Assembly (NCBI GenBank): GCA_964554765.1
Contig: CAZKPS010000001.1
Span: 1 to 64,000 of the forward strand
Origin: JAQBQZ01 sp964554765
Lineage (GTDB): Bacteria; Patescibacteriota; Minisyncoccia; Phycocordibacterales; CAIRYW01
Direction of reading: 5' to 3'
Length of the DNA: 64,000 bases
In this document: positions 24,807-33,945 of the stretch, piece after piece
How positions within the stretch are numbered: the first letter of the stretch is position 1
How the letters are laid out: each line of letters opens with the position of its first letter
Notes under the pieces: generated by a model
The model's database searches: none
Seen by the model: the letters and a program-made list of their open reading frames with translations, nothing else
Told to the model about the DNA's origin: nothing
Position numbers and translations under genes: made by a program

Positions 24807-24835
24807 ACAATATCAGAAAAAATATGAAAATTCAA
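24807..24835 (-). promoter_or_regulatory. Promoter of the tRNA-Ile locus
   Basis: TTGAAT and TATTGT separated by 17 bp on the minus strand; the expected start is a few bases before the 5' tRNA fragment. Confidence 0.6.
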
Positions 24836-24855
24836 GGCAAAAAAAATACCCTAGT

Positions 24856-25014
24856 TTATGCAACTCGGGAAACTAAAACCGCACGAAATTTTTTTAACTC
24901 TTTGAGTAGGGATTGCACCTCTTCTTGTGTCGCATTAATCCTGCTCCAGACAAGATAGTCAAACACCACCATACTCAAAAAAAACAGAACCAAAGAAAAT
25001 ACAACTCCTTTCAT
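24856..25014 (-). CDS. Small single-pass membrane protein (52 aa)
   Basis: Starts MKGVVFSLVLFFLSMVVFDY, a membrane helix, followed by a short helical tail with TQEEVQSLLKELKKF. No family recognised. Ends near 24856 with TAA. Codon choice is like the neighbours. Probably real because the adjacent ORF has the same compact membrane plan. Confidence 0.5.
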   Translation of the reverse strand: MKGVVFSLVLFFLSMVVFDYLVWSRINATQEEVQSLLKELKKFRAVLVSRVA

Positions 25015-25041
25015 ATGACTCAATTATTTGTGTCGATAGGG

Positions 25042-25176
25042 TCAGTGTTGCCTCCACCCTGTACGTTCCATGAACTCTTTCTCCTTGACACAGACCACAT
25101 ATAAAAGGCCATAGATAAGGAAGGTTGCAACAGCAGCTAACACCAAACGCCCGACAAAAGAAATATATGTTTTCAT
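25042..25176 (-). CDS. Small single-pass membrane protein (44 aa)
   Basis: MKTYISFVGRLVLAAVATFL followed by IYGLLYVVCVKEKEF and a short basic end (RTGWRQH). One membrane helix. No family recognised. Lies 27 bp upstream of the 52-residue ORF on the same strand. Confidence 0.5.
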   Translation of the reverse strand: MKTYISFVGRLVLAAVATFLIYGLLYVVCVKEKEFMERTGWRQH

Positions 25177-25227
25177 CCGAGGTGCATAATAACACAGGAA
25201 AAAATATTTTCAAAAAAAGACGACCAT

Positions 25228-25515
25228 TTAAGATCGTTTTGTGAAAACTTCGTATTTTGGTTTGCCGTCAGGCTGGTTGTTATGGTTTACGATTATCATT
25301 GAGATTTGATCCAGTTCTCCTTCAAAATCTGTGATAACAGAATCATATCTATTTTCAAACCTATCAAAAGCCCTTGTCTCACATTGAAGAATCGCAAACA
25401 CATTACTCTTTATTGCTTCATCCCACCGATTATAATGCCTATCAATCTCACAATTCCATGTCCCTCTTATTTGTCCAGGGAGATTGTCACAGTTAAGAAT
25501 ACAGAGTGTTTTCAT
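25228..25515 (-). CDS. Hypothetical small soluble protein
   Basis: 95 residues from the ATG at 25515 (MKTLCILNCDNLPGQIRGTW); the frame is open further up to 25548, but this ATG gives a compact start. Mixed alpha/beta composition with four Cys. No family recognised. Lies just past the terminator of the 16S transcript on the minus strand. Confidence 0.6.
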   Translation of the reverse strand: MKTLCILNCDNLPGQIRGTWNCEIDRHYNRWDEAIKSNVFAILQCETRAFDRFENRYDSVITDFEGELDQISMIIVNHNNQPDGKPKYEVFTKRS

Positions 25516-25562
25516 AATAACAATAGTGCTTCGTTCAAAATACCACAAAAGGAAAAATAATA

Positions 25563-25588
25563 AAACCGCACGCTTGCGCGTGCGGTTT
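25563..25588 (-). terminator. Terminator of the 16S rRNA transcript
   Basis: AAACCGCACGC / GCGTGCGGTTT with a TT tip, flanked by A/T runs. It closes the transcript 20 bp past the processing stem, and no 23S or 5S sequence comes before it. Confidence 0.8.
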
Positions 25589-25601
25589 CTAACATACTTT
25601 A

Positions 25602-25616
25602 TTTTGTTCCGTTCTG
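25602..25616 (-). other. 3' strand of the 16S processing stem
   Basis: TATTTTGTTCCGTTC here is the exact complement of GAACGGAACAAAATA at 27398-27412, upstream of the 16S start. Together they form the long stem that brackets pre-16S RNA, the usual target of RNase III-type cleavage. Confidence 0.8.
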
Positions 25617-25736
25617 TTGTTGGTCTTTGCCATCTGTCATCTATATTTACTTGATAGACAAGTCCTCAGTACCCCTGAGAAAAGGCATTACAAAAATTGT
25701 AATGATCGGCCTTTGCTTCTAAAAAGAAGCCTTTCA

Positions 25737-27369
<1,633 letters not shown>

Positions 27370-27396
27370 AATCACAAAATATATTAGTATTTGTGA

Positions 27397-27412
27397 CCGA
27401 ACGGAACAAAAT
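27397..27412 (-). other. 5' strand of the 16S processing stem
   Basis: GAACGGAACAAAATA pairs with 25602-25616 across the whole 16S gene. Confidence 0.8.
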
Positions 27413-27643
27413 AGAATATGCTAAATAAATTTTAGAATACGTATCTTGAACCTTTTTATTGTTTAGAACCGTTAGCACAAATTGCTTTGTGCATTACTCA
27501 ATTATTTTTTGTAAATAGATTGGTTGAATATGTTTTTTAAAAAAAACATATTTTCTTGCACTATTGTTCTTATTTCAATTGAATTTTCAACGAACATCCA
27601 CCTTTCGGTGGACCCTCCTTTTTTTAATTAGGACGTAGGCATC
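27413..27643 (-). promoter_or_regulatory. 16S leader region
   Basis: About 230 nt of leader between promoter and processing stem. It holds the hairpin TCCACC-GAAA-GGTGGA (27596-27611), preceded by AAAGGAGGG. The same CCACC-GAAA-GGTGG hairpin occurs in the tuf leader. The rest is A/T-rich, and I see no gene in it. Confidence 0.6.
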
Positions 27644-27671
27644 ATTATACTTATACACATTAGGAAGTCAA
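27644..27671 (-). promoter_or_regulatory. Promoter of the 16S rRNA gene
   Basis: TTGACT and TATAAT, 16 bp apart, on the minus strand: the best promoter match in the window. Confidence 0.8.
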
Positions 27672-27762
27672 GGAAAATTGGGGTAAAAAAGCAACAAATA
27701 GTAAACAATGAACAATAATGCGTAAAATCGTTGAAAAATAAGGGTATTTAAAGGAATAAAAA

Positions 27763-27783
27763 AGCTGTCCCGAGGGACAGCCG
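27763..27783 (-). terminator. Terminator of the 27798-28007 gene
   Basis: GCTGTCCC / GGGACAGC with a short tip, followed on the minus strand by TTTTTTATTCC. Confidence 0.8.
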
Positions 27784-27797
27784 AAAAGAGCAGCAAC

Positions 27798-28007
27798 TCA
27801 AAAGTCAATCTCAATAATTTCTCCGTGAGGATCAACTTTTTCTGGCGTAGGTAATTTGCGCTTTGCAGCACTTTTTGCTTGAGCCAATACCAAACAAGGA
27901 TTCAGACCAGAGGCATTTGCCTTAGCAACAAACGGTCCCCTTATTACACTAACAGTGACAGTCAGTACCGGATAACCCTCTGCACGATGTGATGAAAAAG
28001 TTCTCAT
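27798..28007 (-). CDS. Hypothetical small protein, GC-rich
   Basis: 69 residues: MRTFSSHRAEGYPVLTVTVS, a mid part with AQAKSAAKRKLPTPEKVDPH, and an acidic end EIIEIDF. The terminator 15 bp past the stop supports transcription. Base composition is more GC-rich than the neighbouring genes, as in 9882-10454 and 28406-28774. No family recognised. Confidence 0.6.
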   Translation of the reverse strand: MRTFSSHRAEGYPVLTVTVSVIRGPFVAKANASGLNPCLVLAQAKSAAKRKLPTPEKVDPHGEIIEIDF

Positions 28008-28044
28008 AAAAAATCTTCGGTTGTTGAGATACCCAAAAGAACAA

Positions 28045-28075
28045 AACCAGCTTCCGAGGTGGAGAGCTGGCTTTC
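28045..28075 (-). terminator. Terminator of the 28105-28230 unit
   Basis: CCAGCT / AGCTGG around a 12-nt loop, followed on the minus strand by TTTTGTTCTTTT. Confidence 0.65.
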
Positions 28076-28104
28076 TTTCTTAAAAAAATTTTGATTTTTA
28101 ATCT

Positions 28105-28230
28105 CTAATTTTTGATTTTAGGAAGGCAAGTCAAATCTCCACGCTTTGATGCGAGGTTTAGCAGCAGCAGCCCTAGTAAGTTTTGCTTCGCAAAATTTGA
28201 AAGGGTAAAATTTGCTTTGTTAAATATCAT
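28105..28230 (-). CDS. Possible 41-aa ORF or small RNA unit
   Basis: A 42-codon frame from ATG at 28230 (MIFNKANFTLSNFAKQNLLG) to TAG. A promoter at 28238-28265 would place the RNA start at or next to this ATG, so any protein would come from a nearly leaderless mRNA. The unit ends at the hairpin at 28045. It includes the hairpin TTTTGC-TTC-GCAAAA. A non-coding RNA of about 185 nt is an equal possibility. Confidence 0.4.
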   Translation of the reverse strand: MIFNKANFTLSNFAKQNLLGLLLLNLASKRGDLTCLPKIKN

Positions 28231-28237
28231 AGACAAT

Positions 28238-28265
28238 ATGGTACTCTTCCCTCTTTTTTTGTCAA
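28238..28265 (-). promoter_or_regulatory. Promoter of the 28105-28230 unit
   Basis: TTGACA, 16 bp, TACCAT on the minus strand. The -10 box is weak (four of six). Confidence 0.5.
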
Positions 28266-28346
28266 TCCGGTAGTGAATTTCGGTATCATAAGATCTCTGG
28301 ATTTTACAGGCAATACCAATACCAAAATCTACTACCGGATCAAATA
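28264..28346. repeat. Interrupted inverted repeat
   Basis: ATCCGGTAGT...GGTATC on the left and ATACC...ACTACCGGAT on the right, with a few mismatches and a central loop of about 35 nt. It lies directly upstream of the 28105-28230 promoter and before the plus-strand gene at 28406, so it could be a divergent control site. Confidence 0.55.
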
Positions 28347-28405
28347 ATTTATTTGCTTAAATTTTAAAACTAAGTAGTATTAATATTGAACAACTGCACA
28401 TTACC

Positions 28406-28774
28406 ATGAATCAAATCGACACCCTGAAACAATCTGTTATCGCACATATTCCTAAATGGCTTTTCAAAGTTTTACAACTTCGGTTCAGACACGATCGACG
28501 TCGCCTTGGTGTGAACATGATCGAACTAGAAAGAATAGCCGCCGGAACAAACTTTAACATCGAAAAGATTCCCGAAAACAGACTCCAAATCATGACAATC
28601 TTTTCGGATCCCTGCAGCGTGTACGCAGCACCAACATCAAGGATGATTCTCTTTCTTATCACCGAACCATCCGAAAGAGCAAGATTGATCCAGGAAGCCA
28701 TCGGTTGTCTGTTTGAACCCGAAACCATCAACAGACGGACTTGGAAAGATGAGATGTTTCCATTTCTTACTTGA
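28406..28774 (+). CDS. Hypothetical soluble protein
   Basis: 122 residues: MNQIDTLKQSVIAHIPKWLF, an Arg-rich patch QLRFRHDRRRLGVN, and a hydrophobic middle RMILFLITEPSERARLIQEA. No family recognised. An antisense frame of similar length exists (28411-28791), but the plus-strand terminator at 28799-28826 supports this strand. More GC-rich than its neighbours. Confidence 0.6.
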   Translation: MNQIDTLKQSVIAHIPKWLFKVLQLRFRHDRRRLGVNMIELERIAAGTNFNIEKIPENRLQIMTIFSDPCSVYAAPTSRMILFLITEPSERARLIQEAIGCLFEPETINRRTWKDEMFPFLT

Positions 28775-28798
28775 GAAAAGTTTCCAAACACAACACAA

Positions 28799-28826
28799 CT
28801 GCCCCACGAAAGTGTGGCGGTTTTTT
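28799..28826 (+). terminator. Terminator of the 28406-28774 gene
   Basis: CTGCC-CCAC-GAAA-GTGTGGCGG followed by TTTTTTATTTTT on the plus strand. The smpB stop (minus strand) lies at its right end. Confidence 0.8.
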
Positions 28827-29262
28827 ATTTTTCTCCCCTTCTTATCTCCCGCTCTGTGTCTCTTTTTTTTATTGATTCTCGTTTATCAAACTTTTTCTTT
28901 CCTCGTGCTATTCCTATTTCTATTTTTATTTTGCTTCCTTTTGGAAAAAGTGAGATTGGTACTATGGTTGTCCCTTTTTTACTTTCTGCGTCTGCAAGAG
29001 TTTTGATTTCCTTTTTTGTAAGGAGTATTTTTCGTACACGAGTTCTCTCATAACTTTCAGGAGTATTAGTCATCTGATATGGTGGAATATCTGCTCCGAG
29101 TAGGAATGCTTCGCCTCCTCGTACAGCAACATACGCACCAAGGAGTGACCCCTGATTATTACGAATTGATTTCACCTCAATCCCAGACAACTCAATACCG
29201 CCCACGAATTTCTCGAGGATTTCGTAGTCAAAATGGGCTTTTTTGTTCGTAATGTAGCTCAT
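28825..29262 (-). CDS. smpB: SsrA-binding protein SmpB
   Basis: Binds tmRNA and brings it to stalled ribosomes for trans-translation. 145 residues with the conserved NKKAHFDYEILEKFVGGIEL, GIEVKSIRNNQGSLLGAYV and KKFDKRESIKKRD tail (family DKR motif). The tmRNA gene itself was not found in this window. The leader holds the TATATAGTATATAG words and no SD. Confidence 0.95.
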   Translation of the reverse strand: MSYITNKKAHFDYEILEKFVGGIELSGIEVKSIRNNQGSLLGAYVAVRGGEAFLLGADIPPYQMTNTPESYERTRVRKILLTKKEIKTLADAESKKGTTIVPISLFPKGSKIKIEIGIARGKKKFDKRESIKKRDTEREIRRGEK

Positions 29263-29290
29263 TCGTATATAGTATATAGAATAAAGAATA

Positions 29291-29333
29291 AAAACAAATG
29301 CACGACCACCTTTGGTGGTCGTGCATTTGTTTT
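29291..29333. terminator. Terminator between smpB and the DipZ-like gene
   Basis: AAACAAATGCACGACCACC / GGTGGTCGTGCATTTGTTT with a TTT tip, 19-bp perfect stem, next to the A/T word spacer at 29262-29290. Confidence 0.8.
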
Positions 29334-29341
29334 ATATAACC

Positions 29342-31129
29342 CTAACTAAACGTCAATGAATACAACCTCACACCTTTTGGCACATTAAGAAAAAAGGTAT
29401 TTTTTTGCGCGGATGAGTTATCGACGATTGTATAGAGTGTTGCATCTTTAATATTCATTGTCGACACATTTTTAGCATCACCATTTTGGATTGTGATTGT
29501 CGTAGTATTTGGAGATTCTGCGACGAGATGCACCCTTGTTGCATCATAACTAAATGCGAGAGTAGCATCTCCATTTGATTCGATATATTGGTTACCCACA
29601 GTCCAGTTACCTCCTAAATAAAATTCATTAGGTATAAATGTTTTTGGCAATGTAAACGTATCCATATACTCTCGCCCACTATCCCCGTTACCAAAAAAAT
29701 TATAATTTCGAAACGCTCCAAAATACGTCTCATGACTTCGTGCTGATGTTTTCTCTGTAGCTACAGTTGCGCTCGCATTAGAATTACTTATTTGTTTTTC
29801 AACATCTGTATTACCTAGTCTGTCCGCACGCTCTTGTAAAGCCTCTTTAATTTTTGATTCTGTAATGTCATACTCACCTTCTCCGATATGGTCATATATC
29901 ACAAACCCATCAATATCGATCAAATATTTTCGTGGCCAATAGTTATTACCGTATGCATTCCAAGTCCCGTAATCATTGTCGAGTACCACTGGGAATTTGA
30001 TACCAAATTTCTCCATCGCATTACGAACATTTTCTATTTTCCTTTCAAAAGCGAACTCTGGAGTATGTATCGCTACAATCTCAAGCCCTTTGTCTTTGTA
30101 CTTTTCATGCCACGCATTTACATATGGAAATGTACGCTGACAGTTAATACAACTATATGTCATCACATCAAGGAGTATGACTTTTTTACCTACAAGGTCC
30201 TTGAGTTGGAACGGATCACTGTTTACATACCCGCTTGGCTTCACAAGCTCTTTGTACATAAGATACTTGATTTTCTTCTGCATAAGCGTTAGAAATGTTG
30301 ACCTTAATGAAGTATTAGATGCGTCAATATCTTTATCAGATGTTGTCGTCGTATTTTGTGCATTCGACAATTGCTCAAGAGTTGTATTCATTTCTTGTGT
30401 CTTTGGCAAGAGATATTTTTCCTCTATTGATGTCACATCGAAAACACTATTACTTATGAGATATGACTGCACTGTTTTGTCATATCCAGTCACCACAAAA
30501 ATACCGACAGCAAGAAAAATAATTCCCAAAGTTTTCTTAAACCATCCTTCGGGATTCGATACCCCTTCGAGCTTACCCACAAGTTTCTGTCCGAGCCATG
30601 AAATAAGAAGGAGTGCAAGTGAAAGCCCGATAGAATACGCAATCAAATCAACAAGTCCTTTTGCAAAACTCTGTGGGAGTACTGTCGCGAGTATGACAAA
30701 ATATGTCGGACTACAAGAAGAAAATACAGGTCCGAGCGATGCACCGATTATCACATCCCCGAGGACACTTTCCTTTTGTACACCCTGTGCAAGCATTTTG
30801 TTCGACTTGCGACTAAGTGTAAGGTTGAGCTTCGCTGCAACCTTCTCCCACTTGCTATGGAATATAGTGATAAATCCAAAAAAAATAAGTATCCCGCCAG
30901 AGAGATATTGCCAGAATGTCGGAGGCACATTCACAAAAATCGTTGCCACTTTCAATATCAATGTAAAGAGAATCACTGATATAGTGAGTGATGCAGTGAT
31001 GATGAGTGGTTTTATCATTGACCGCGTATCAGATACAGAGCTACCGATAATTACTGGTAAAAGCGGAAGCACGCACGGTGCGAGCACCGTAAGGATCCCA
31101 GCAACAAATGAAATAAGTAAAAATAGCAT
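29342..31129 (-). CDS. DipZ-like CcdA-thioredoxin fusion
   Basis: 595 residues. Residues ~1-235 are a CcdA/DsbD-type membrane domain with about six helices and the conserved GILTVLAPCVLPLLPVIIG. A thioredoxin-like domain follows, redox motif SCINCQRTFP near residue 322, facing outside. The C-terminal ~150 residues are a beta-rich domain as in DipZ. It passes reducing equivalents across the membrane to extracellular disulphides. Cysteines in the Gmad2 protein are possible substrates. Layout and order agree with DipZ of actinobacteria and CPR. Confidence 0.9.
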   Translation of the reverse strand: MLFLLISFVAGILTVLAPCVLPLLPVIIGSSVSDTRSMIKPLIITASLTISVILFTLILKVATIFVNVPPTFWQYLSGGILIFFGFITIFHSKWEKVAAKLNLTLSRKSNKMLAQGVQKESVLGDVIIGASLGPVFSSCSPTYFVILATVLPQSFAKGLVDLIAYSIGLSLALLLISWLGQKLVGKLEGVSNPEGWFKKTLGIIFLAVGIFVVTGYDKTVQSYLISNSVFDVTSIEEKYLLPKTQEMNTTLEQLSNAQNTTTTSDKDIDASNTSLRSTFLTLMQKKIKYLMYKELVKPSGYVNSDPFQLKDLVGKKVILLDVMTYSCINCQRTFPYVNAWHEKYKDKGLEIVAIHTPEFAFERKIENVRNAMEKFGIKFPVVLDNDYGTWNAYGNNYWPRKYLIDIDGFVIYDHIGEGEYDITESKIKEALQERADRLGNTDVEKQISNSNASATVATEKTSARSHETYFGAFRNYNFFGNGDSGREYMDTFTLPKTFIPNEFYLGGNWTVGNQYIESNGDATLAFSYDATRVHLVAESPNTTTITIQNGDAKNVSTMNIKDATLYTIVDNSSAQKNTFFLNVPKGVRLYSLTFS

Positions 31130-31166
31130 TTAAAATTGTGAGTAATGGATAATAAATAACAAAAAA

Positions 31167-31469
31167 CTACTGCCTTGTTGTTCCAGTTGTTGCTGCGGTA
31201 TTTTTGAGATTTTCTGTAGTTGTAGCCGTTGTACTTGTAGCCGTTAATGCGTCAGAGGTAGAAGCTACTGCAGAATCATCAAAAATCACCCCATCTTCCA
31301 TTCGACCTTCAAGATAACTCGCACTTGCTTCATCATTAGTAACAGGAACATCTACAACTATTGGTGCATGTACTTTTTTTGCTCTAAAGTAGAGCGATAG
31401 AATAATGACGATAAAGAAAAAAATCATCAAGAGGAATCTTAGTTTTGAGTTTTTTGGTATGATTGGCAT
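31167..31469 (-). CDS. Single-pass membrane protein with Thr/Ala-rich tail
   Basis: 100 residues. Basic N-terminus and one helix (LLMIFFFIVIILSLYFRA), then a disordered Ala/Thr/Ser tail (SDALTATSTTATTTENLK). No family recognised. 37 bp upstream of the DipZ-like gene on the same strand. Confidence 0.65.
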   Translation of the reverse strand: MPIIPKNSKLRFLLMIFFFIVIILSLYFRAKKVHAPIVVDVPVTNDEASASYLEGRMEDGVIFDDSAVASTSDALTATSTTATTTENLKNTAATTGTTRQ

Positions 31470-31938
31470 TTATCCTTGAAAATTTTATCTGTTAAAAAGT
31501 TGATTATATACCAAATAATTATACCTTATTCGTATACAGGATTGAAACATATACAAAATTGTCTCTTTTTCAGCAACAAGTCAACTTTTTTGTTATGCAA
31601 TCAATTTGAACAAATTTAATAGGTTTCTCACTAAGGACTATCAACGATTCGATTTTAAACATAGAAACAGACCTAAATTACATAACCACAGATAAAACTT
31701 TAGAGGATTTATCCTATGAATTTATGACTATTAAAGATTAATCGGATTTTAAATATTATAACCCATATTCTCCACACAACACAGGGTGTGAATATTGAAT
31801 ATGGCATATAGAATGTAGCAAATGCACACCACATCTGAAGCCGTACATTAATCTGAATTCATTCAATACACACTATTCACTTTTATTGTATTTTTAGTAT
31901 TTTTCTGTTATATTTAATAAACAAAATCTTTATACCCT
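31470..31938. other. Spacer between divergent units
   Basis: No gene seen in these 469 bp. It holds the hairpin at 31763-31804 (CCATATTC / GAATATGG with an inner CACAC/GTGTG pairing), the words CATATAGAATGTAGCAAATGC, and a promoter for infC at its right end. Confidence 0.6.
31886..31913 (+). promoter_or_regulatory. Promoter of infC-rpmI-rplT
   Basis: TTGTAT, 16 bp, TTATAT, 25 bp before the infC start. Confidence 0.55.
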
Positions 31939-32445
31939 GTGGACGCACGAATAAATCATCAAATAAGAGCAAAGGAACTTAGAGTCATTGGACCCCAAGG
32001 TGAAAACCTAGGTATTTTGTCGTTTGGAGAGGCTATGGATAAGGCACATGAGGCAGAACTCGACCTTATTGAGATATCTCCAAACGCCGTCCCCCCTATT
32101 GCAAAAATCGCAGATTATGGTAAATTCTTATACGAGGCTAACAAAAAACTCAAGGTCCAAAAGCAAAAGGCCCATACGATAGAGGTTAAAAATCTCCAAG
32201 TAAAGATAGGTACAGGCGACCACGACCTAGCTCTCAAGGCTAAAAAAGCGTCTGAATGGCTTGCCGAAGGCAACAAAATCAGAATCGATCTATTCCTCAC
32301 AGGTAGATCAAAGTATCTTGAAGTTAATTTTTTGAAGGAAAGACTCGATAGAATTCTTCGTCTCGTGACAGTCCCTTTTAAAGTCACCGAAGAGGCAAAG
32401 AAGTCTCCAAAAGGGCTTAGTATCGTAATAGAAAAAGAAAGATAA
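31939..32445 (+). CDS. infC: Translation initiation factor IF-3
   Basis: 168 residues with GTG start (MDARINHQIRAKELRVIGPQ). Both domains and the linker are present; the C-domain has HDLALKAKKASEWL and KIRIDLFLTGR. IF-3 checks the start codon and keeps subunits apart. The non-ATG start recalls the autoregulated AUU start of E. coli infC. First gene of the usual infC-rpmI-rplT operon, with no SD. IF-3 is notable here because the 16S gene lacks an anti-SD. Confidence 0.95.
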   Translation: MDARINHQIRAKELRVIGPQGENLGILSFGEAMDKAHEAELDLIEISPNAVPPIAKIADYGKFLYEANKKLKVQKQKAHTIEVKNLQVKIGTGDHDLALKAKKASEWLAEGNKIRIDLFLTGRSKYLEVNFLKERLDRILRLVTVPFKVTEEAKKSPKGLSIVIEKER

Positions 32446-32500
32446 TTGCTTTGCTAAATTAATCAAGTATCAAGTAATCAATAATTAATAATAAAATCAG

Positions 32501-32689
32501 ATGAAAACAAACAAATCATTTGCAAAGAGACTCAAGGTCACAAAGAACGGTAAGATTAAAGCTCGAAAAGCTGGTCAGAACCATTTTAATGCAAAAGAAT
32601 CTCGAAACAAGCAGTTGAACAAGAAGCGATCAACAGACTTCCCTATGTCACAGCGAGACATTCGGAGATTTATCACACAGAGTAAGTAA
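32501..32689 (+). CDS. rpmI: Ribosomal protein bL35
   Basis: 62 residues, very basic: MKTNKSFAKRLKVTKNGKIK, then KAGQNHFNAKESRNK. Complete bL35 of the large subunit. Lies 55 bp after infC; the spacer has AATCAAGTATCAAGTAATCAA words like those in the RNA inserts. Confidence 0.95.
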   Translation: MKTNKSFAKRLKVTKNGKIKARKAGQNHFNAKESRNKQLNKKRSTDFPMSQRDIRRFITQSK

Positions 32690-32717
32690 TAACCGAAATT
32701 TTAATTAAGAAAACAAC

Positions 32718-33062
32718 ATGACACGAGTAAAAAAAGGAGTAAACGCAAATAAATCACGAAAGAATGTCTTGAAGCAGGTAAAAGGATACCGATTTGGACG
32801 AAGTACAAAGGAGCGAATGGCTCTTGACGCTATCGCACACGCTGGTAACTATGCTTTCGCACACCGACGAGACAAAAAGTCAGATCGACGACAACTCTTT
32901 AACGTTCGGATTGGAGCAGGACTTAATGGTACTGGTATTTCATACAGTAAATTCATCGGCGCTTTGAAAAAAGCAAATATCGGACTTGATCGAAAAATAC
33001 TCTCAGGACTCGCAGACTCACACCCAGAAATCTTCAAGAAGATTGTAGAAAAAACTAAATAA
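32718..33062 (+). CDS. rplT: Ribosomal protein bL20
   Basis: 114 residues: MTRVKKGVNANKSRKNVLKQ, YRFGRSTKERMALDAIAHAG and a C-terminus with FIGALKKANIGLDRK. bL20 is needed early in 50S assembly and in E. coli represses its own operon through an rpmI-side RNA; no such site is recognised here. A strong terminator follows. Confidence 0.96.
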   Translation: MTRVKKGVNANKSRKNVLKQVKGYRFGRSTKERMALDAIAHAGNYAFAHRRDKKSDRRQLFNVRIGAGLNGTGISYSKFIGALKKANIGLDRKILSGLADSHPEIFKKIVEKTK

Positions 33063-33068
33063 TCCCAA

Positions 33069-33104
33069 AACAAAATACCATACCGAAAGGTGTGGTATTT
33101 TGTT
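33069..33104 (+). terminator. Terminator of rplT
   Basis: CAAAATACCATACC-GAAA-GGTGTGGTATTTTG then TTG. Confidence 0.85.
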
Positions 33105-33131
33105 GTATCCCATCTTTGTACTAAGAACAAA

Positions 33132-33161
33132 TAAAAGCGCCGCCCGTAGGGCGGCGCTTAT
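33132..33161 (-). terminator. Terminator of ndk
   Basis: AAGCGCCGCCC-GTA-GGGCGGCGCTT, followed on the minus strand by TTATTTG. Confidence 0.8.
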
Positions 33162-33191
33162 ATTGTTGATTACTTACTATTTATTACTTCC

Positions 33192-33791
33192 CTATTCCAT
33201 TATTCCATCCAAGTTTACATCATAGAGAATTGCATCTGCAACCACTCGATAATCATAAAGCTCATTTTCTGCAAACCAAAGAGCGATTTCCTTGTTAGCA
33301 TTATCAACCTCATCTGAACAGTGAATGAGGTTTCGTACAGCTCGGTCATCAACAGCTGAAATCTGGTAACTATCAAGAGTGAGGTCTCCTCTAATTGTTC
33401 CAACATCACTTGTTGCAGGTTCTGTCTCTCCTACCATCTTTCGAACAACAGCTACTGCCTGGTTGCCTTCAAGCACCATAGAAAGTACAGGACAAACAGT
33501 CATAAACTTCTCAAGAGCTCGAATAATATCTTTACCATATTCAATAGGCTCCTTATCAACAACAAGTCCTGCATTCTTTCGATCTTCAGCAATTTTTGAT
33601 CCCTTTTTCAAAAACCATGCATCATCTTTTCCATAATGATCCCAGAGCTTCGCTTTATCGAGCATTCCAAACTTCATCCCTACCACCTTGAGACCTACTC
33701 GCTCAAATCGTCCAAGTATCTCTCCCATTAGTCCTCGCTGGATTCCATCTGGCTTAATAATTACAAATGTTCGTTCCTTTTTTGGATGCAT
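33192..33791 (-). CDS. ndk: Nucleoside diphosphate kinase, long form
   Basis: Transfers gamma-phosphate from ATP to NDPs through a phosphohistidine. 199 residues against a usual ~140-150. The start (RTFVIIKPDGIQRGLMGEIL) and the active site NLIHCSDEVDNANKEI (His near 157; most enzymes have HGSD) are present. The extra length comes from an insert of about 35 residues (FLKKGSKIAEDRKNAGLVV...) and a C-terminal tail. Such long forms occur in CPR and some archaea. Flanked by terminators as a single gene. Confidence 0.93.
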   Translation of the reverse strand: MHPKKERTFVIIKPDGIQRGLMGEILGRFERVGLKVVGMKFGMLDKAKLWDHYGKDDAWFLKKGSKIAEDRKNAGLVVDKEPIEYGKDIIRALEKFMTVCPVLSMVLEGNQAVAVVRKMVGETEPATSDVGTIRGDLTLDSYQISAVDDRAVRNLIHCSDEVDNANKEIALWFAENELYDYRVVADAILYDVNLDGIME

Positions 33792-33867
33792 TTCTTTATA
33801 TATTAAATATTAAAATCACGTAATATGATTGTCGGATTATATTATAAAATAAGGGTAATTACAAACC

Positions 33868-33945
33868 TCTAGCTTAGGACTTAGAAGAGTAGTACATCCT
33901 ATATAATTATATTTCTCTTCTAAGCCCTAAGCTTCTAAGTTTGCC
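33868..33945. repeat. Inverted-repeat spacer
   Basis: AGCTTAGGACTTAGAAGAG pairs with CTCTTCTAAGCCCTAAGCT around TAGTACATCCTATATAATTA. Same arm plan as other spacers, placed directly past the stop of the ATPase gene. Confidence 0.7.

Noticed and set aside
28100..28400. tmRNA gene near smpB
   Set aside because: A GCAGCAGCAG-type stretch is present but no tRNA-like ends or GGTTCGA T-arm could be found.
28411..28791. 126-codon minus-strand ORF
   Set aside because: Complement of the plus-strand gene, which has the matching terminator.
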